Assembly (NCBI GenBank): GCA_021811745.1
Contig: JAJZNH010000883.1
Coordinates: forward strand, 1-8,150
Direction: 5' to 3'
DNA length: 8,150 nucleotides
Source of the DNA: Acidobacteriota bacterium
GTDB taxonomy: Bacteria > Acidobacteriota > Terriglobia > Terriglobales > Acidobacteriaceae
Shown: one piece after another, positions 6,149 through 8,150 of the stretch
How the letters are laid out: every line of letters starts with the position of its first letter
Position numbering within the stretch: the first letter of the stretch is position 1
Made by a program: the position numbers and the translations under genes
Notes under the pieces: generated by a model
The model's database searches: none
Told to the model about the DNA's origin: nothing
Seen by the model: the letters and a program-made list of their open reading frames with translations, nothing else

Positions 6149-7177
6149 ATGAGCAAGCCGAACCCGAGCGCAGCCACCACCATCAATCCCGCGGCAGTTC
6201 CGCAGCGAACACTGTATACAGGAGCCAGAATGCCGGCCGTGGGCCTGGGCACATTTGGATCTGACCATGTCAGCGCCAGGGAAATCGCCGAGGCCGTCAA
6301 AGGCGCGGCCGCAATCGGCTACCGGCACTTCGACTGCGCGGCGGTCTATCGCAACGAGGCAGAAATCGGCCTCTCATTCGAGGCCATTCTGCAGAGCGGA
6401 ATCCGGCGCGAGGAACTGTGGATCACCTCCAAACTATGGAATGATAAACACGGCGGGGACGATGTGATTGCCTCCTGCCGCCAGTCGCTCGCCGATCTTC
6501 GCCTCGACTACCTGGATCTCTACCTGGTGCATTGGCCATTCCCCAACTTTCATCCGCCGGGTTGTGACGTGACCTCCCGCAGCCCCCATGCCAGGCCGTA
6601 CATCCACGAGAACTATATGAAGACCTGGCGCAAGATGGAAGAACTCGTGGATATGGGCCTGGTGCGCCATATCGGCACCTCAAATATGACCATTCCCAAG
6701 CTCCAGCTGCTGCTGCGGGATGCCCGCATCAAGCCGGCGGTGAATGAGATGGAACTGCACCCGCATTTTCAGCAGCCGGAACTGTTCAGGTTTGTCGTTG
6801 AAAACGGCCTTCAGCCGGTCGGCTACTGCCCCATCGGATCGCCGGGCCGGCCGGAGCGGGACCGCACGCCGGAAGACACCGCGCCAACGGAAGATCCGGT
6901 CATCGTCGAGATTGCCCGGCGGCATGGCATTCCTCCCGCGCTGGTGTGTATCAAATGGGCGGTGCAGCGCGGCCAGACGCCCATTCCTTTCTCCACTCAC
7001 CATTACCGGGCCAACCTTGAAGGCGTGGTTTCCGATCCGCTTACAGGCGGCGAGATGCAGCAGATCGCCGGGATCGACCGCAACTGCCGGCTGATCAAGG
7101 GCCAGGTTTTCCTGTGGAAAGAGGGACAGACCTGGGAAGACCTGTGGGATCTGAATGGCGAGATCACGCCTCCATAA
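6149..7177 (+). CDS. Aldo/keto reductase
   Basis: The 342-residue protein is a cytosolic NAD(P)H-dependent TIM-barrel reductase of the AKR superfamily. The catalytic tetrad is intact: D62 in YRHFDCAAVYRNE, Y67 in the same segment, K95 in ITSKLWND and H128 in LVHWPFP. Other hallmarks are MPAVGLGTFGSD (28-39), GTSNM (176-180) and NEMELHPHFQQPEL (199-212). The C-terminal cofactor loop reads PIPFSTHHYRANLEG (278-292): where most family members have IPKS followed by an Arg, Phe281 replaces the lysine that contacts the 2'-phosphate of NADPH, and the loop looks slightly shortened. The first 20 residues are an Ala/Pro-rich extension. The ATG at 6149 has GGAG at 6140-6143, 5 nt upstream. It is probably repressed by the divergent LacI-type protein. 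A zinc dehydrogenase gene follows after 124 bp on the same strand. A sugar aldehyde or keto-sugar is the likely substrate, but this is not shown. Confidence 0.93.
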   Translation: MSKPNPSAATTINPAAVPQRTLYTGARMPAVGLGTFGSDHVSAREIAEAVKGAAAIGYRHFDCAAVYRNEAEIGLSFEAILQSGIRREELWITSKLWNDKHGGDDVIASCRQSLADLRLDYLDLYLVHWPFPNFHPPGCDVTSRSPHARPYIHENYMKTWRKMEELVDMGLVRHIGTSNMTIPKLQLLLRDARIKPAVNEMELHPHFQQPELFRFVVENGLQPVGYCPIGSPGRPERDRTPEDTAPTEDPVIVEIARRHGIPPALVCIKWAVQRGQTPIPFSTHHYRANLEGVVSDPLTGGEMQQIAGIDRNCRLIKGQVFLWKEGQTWEDLWDLNGEITPP

Positions 7178-7208
7178 CGTAAGCTACCGGGTACGCCACG
7201 CGAGTTCT

Positions 7209-7253
7209 GAGCCGCCGCGGTGATTTTTGTGGTGGGGCGGATTGGCGCGGCTC
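7209..7253 (+). repeat. Inverted repeat between the reductase and dehydrogenase genes
   Basis: GAGCCGC at 7209-7215 is inverted as GCGGCTC at 7247-7253, with about 31 nt between the arms; an alternative stem pairs CCGCC (7212-7216) with GGCGG (7236-7240). The arms are perfect, but the loop is long and no U-tract follows, so termination is unlikely. It could be an mRNA processing or stability element within a two-gene transcript. Chance is also possible in GC-rich DNA. Confidence 0.25.
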
Positions 7254-7301
7254 TATTGCAATGAGGCTGGCTGAATCGCCGTTTGAATTGGAGAGCGAAA
7301 A

Positions 7302-8150
7302 ATGAAAGAGACGATGAACGCGGCGTACCTGCCGGGAAATTCCACTGTGGAGATGCGCACCGTGCCTGTGCCAGCTCCGGGTTACGGCGAAGTCCTCTTG
7401 CGCGTCAAGGCCTCCACTATCTGCGGGTCTGACATTCGCTGTATCTACCATGAGCATTTGGGCAAAGGCCCCGAGGGATACCAGGGAGTGATTGCCGGGC
7501 ATGAGCCCTGCGGCCAGATCGTGACCACCGGCGAGGGGTGCCGCCGCTTCAAGACAGGCGATCGCGTCATCGTCTACCACATCTCAGGCTGCGGCGTCTG
7601 CAACGACTGCCGGCGCGGCTACATGATCTCCTGCACCAGCGAGAAGTATCGCCGCGCTTACGGATGGCAGCGGGACGGCGGCATGGCCGAATATATGATC
7701 GCCGAAGAGAAAGATCTGATCGCGCTTCCCGACGAGCTATCCTACGCTGACGGAGCGCAGGTTGCGTGCGGATTCGGCACCGTCTATGAAGGTCTTGAGA
7801 AGATCGGCATCAACGGCAATCATGCCGTGCTCATCACTGGCCTGGGGCCGGTCGGCCTGGCCACCGGAGCGCTCTGCCGCAAGCTCGGCGCCAACAAGAT
7901 CATCGGCATCGATGTAGTCCCCGAGCGCATGAAGATTGCGCTCGATCTAGGCCTGTGCGATGCCGTTCTGGCGTCCGGCCCGGACAATGCTGCGGCGGTA
8001 AAGGAAATGACTGGCGGCCTAGGTGTCGAGCGCGCGGTGGATTGCTCGGCTCATCATGCCGCGCGCGCAACCGCGATCCGCGCCACGCGCAAGTGGGGAA
8101 AGATCGTCTTTATCGGTGAGGGGGGAACGGCGGAGATCGACCCTTCGCCC
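7302..8150 (+). CDS. Zinc-dependent medium-chain dehydrogenase (polyol/alcohol type), C-terminus cut by window edge
   Basis: 283 residues are visible; the family is usually about 340-380, so the end lies beyond position 8150. The catalytic zinc ligands are recognisable as C41 (STICGSDIR), H67 with E68 (AGHEPCG) and probably C156 (QVACGFGTVYEG). The structural zinc lobe has the four cysteines C97, C100, C103 and C111 (GCGVCNDCRRGYMISC). The Rossmann motif GLGPVG (180-185) is followed by IGIDVVPERM (201-210), where D204 at the end of the second strand favours NAD over NADP. This places it with sorbitol, threonine and related MDR dehydrogenases that oxidise a secondary alcohol; the substrate is not clear. 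The ATG at 7302 has GGAG at 7290-7293, 8 nt upstream; a second in-frame ATG lies four codons later. It lies 124 bp after the aldo/keto reductase gene without an obvious promoter of its own, suggesting one operon under the LacI-type repressor. Confidence 0.9.
   Translation, partial: MKETMNAAYLPGNSTVEMRTVPVPAPGYGEVLLRVKASTICGSDIRCIYHEHLGKGPEGYQGVIAGHEPCGQIVTTGEGCRRFKTGDRVIVYHISGCGVCNDCRRGYMISCTSEKYRRAYGWQRDGGMAEYMIAEEKDLIALPDELSYADGAQVACGFGTVYEGLEKIGINGNHAVLITGLGPVGLATGALCRKLGANKIIGIDVVPERMKIALDLGLCDAVLASGPDNAAAVKEMTGGLGVERAVDCSAHHAARATAIRATRKWGKIVFIGEGGTAEIDPSP

Noticed and set aside
6138..6152. Four-codon upstream ORF (ATG to TGA) overlapping the start of the reductase gene
   Set aside because: It has no ribosome binding site, and its ATG lies where the reductase Shine-Dalgarno begins; most likely coincidence.

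Overview
The window is GC-rich, densely coded bacterial DNA. Gene content and protein style (alanine/arginine-rich proteins, a secreted beta-propeller-like protein of a kind I associate with Acidobacteria, TTG and GTG starts with clear Shine-Dalgarno sequences) suggest a soil acidobacterium of the Terriglobia type. That assignment is inference, because the window holds no rRNA or other phylogenetic marker.

Layout. (1) Positions 1-2495, minus strand, five genes read leftward: a four-helix membrane protein of unknown function, an EamA/DMT-type ten-helix transporter, cutA, a 53-residue single-helix membrane protein, and the start of bioY (biotin transporter S component), which leaves the window at position 1. 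A near-consensus sigma-70 promoter (TTGACA, 17 bp, TTTAAT) lies just upstream of the first gene. The last three genes are closely packed, and the bioY ribosome binding site overlaps the stop codon of the small gene. (2) Positions 2608-4763, plus strand: an exported or membrane-anchored beta-propeller-like protein, then a PP2C-type Ser/Thr phosphatase with its metal-binding residues intact and a probable TTG start. (3) Positions 4887-5954, minus strand: a LacI-family repressor, convergent with the phosphatase. (4) Positions 6149-8150, plus strand, divergent from the repressor: an aldo/keto reductase and a zinc-dependent medium-chain dehydrogenase truncated by the window end.

The most coherent unit is region 4. 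The reductase has a promoter (TTGACA, 17 bp, TATTCT), and a perfect 16-bp palindrome with central CG, CAGTTATCGATAACTG, sits just downstream of the predicted start of transcription. This is the classic position and shape of a LacI/GalR operator, so the neighbouring repressor probably controls the reductase and dehydrogenase. A reductase paired with a polyol-type zinc dehydrogenase could reduce an aldose to a polyol and oxidise it to a ketose, but the substrate cannot be read from sequence alone.

No mobile element, CRISPR array, tRNA or rRNA is visible. Most of the window is ordinary chromosome. The points that merit a second look are the operator and oxidoreductase module, the small membrane protein between cutA and bioY, and hairpins in the long leader of cutA.
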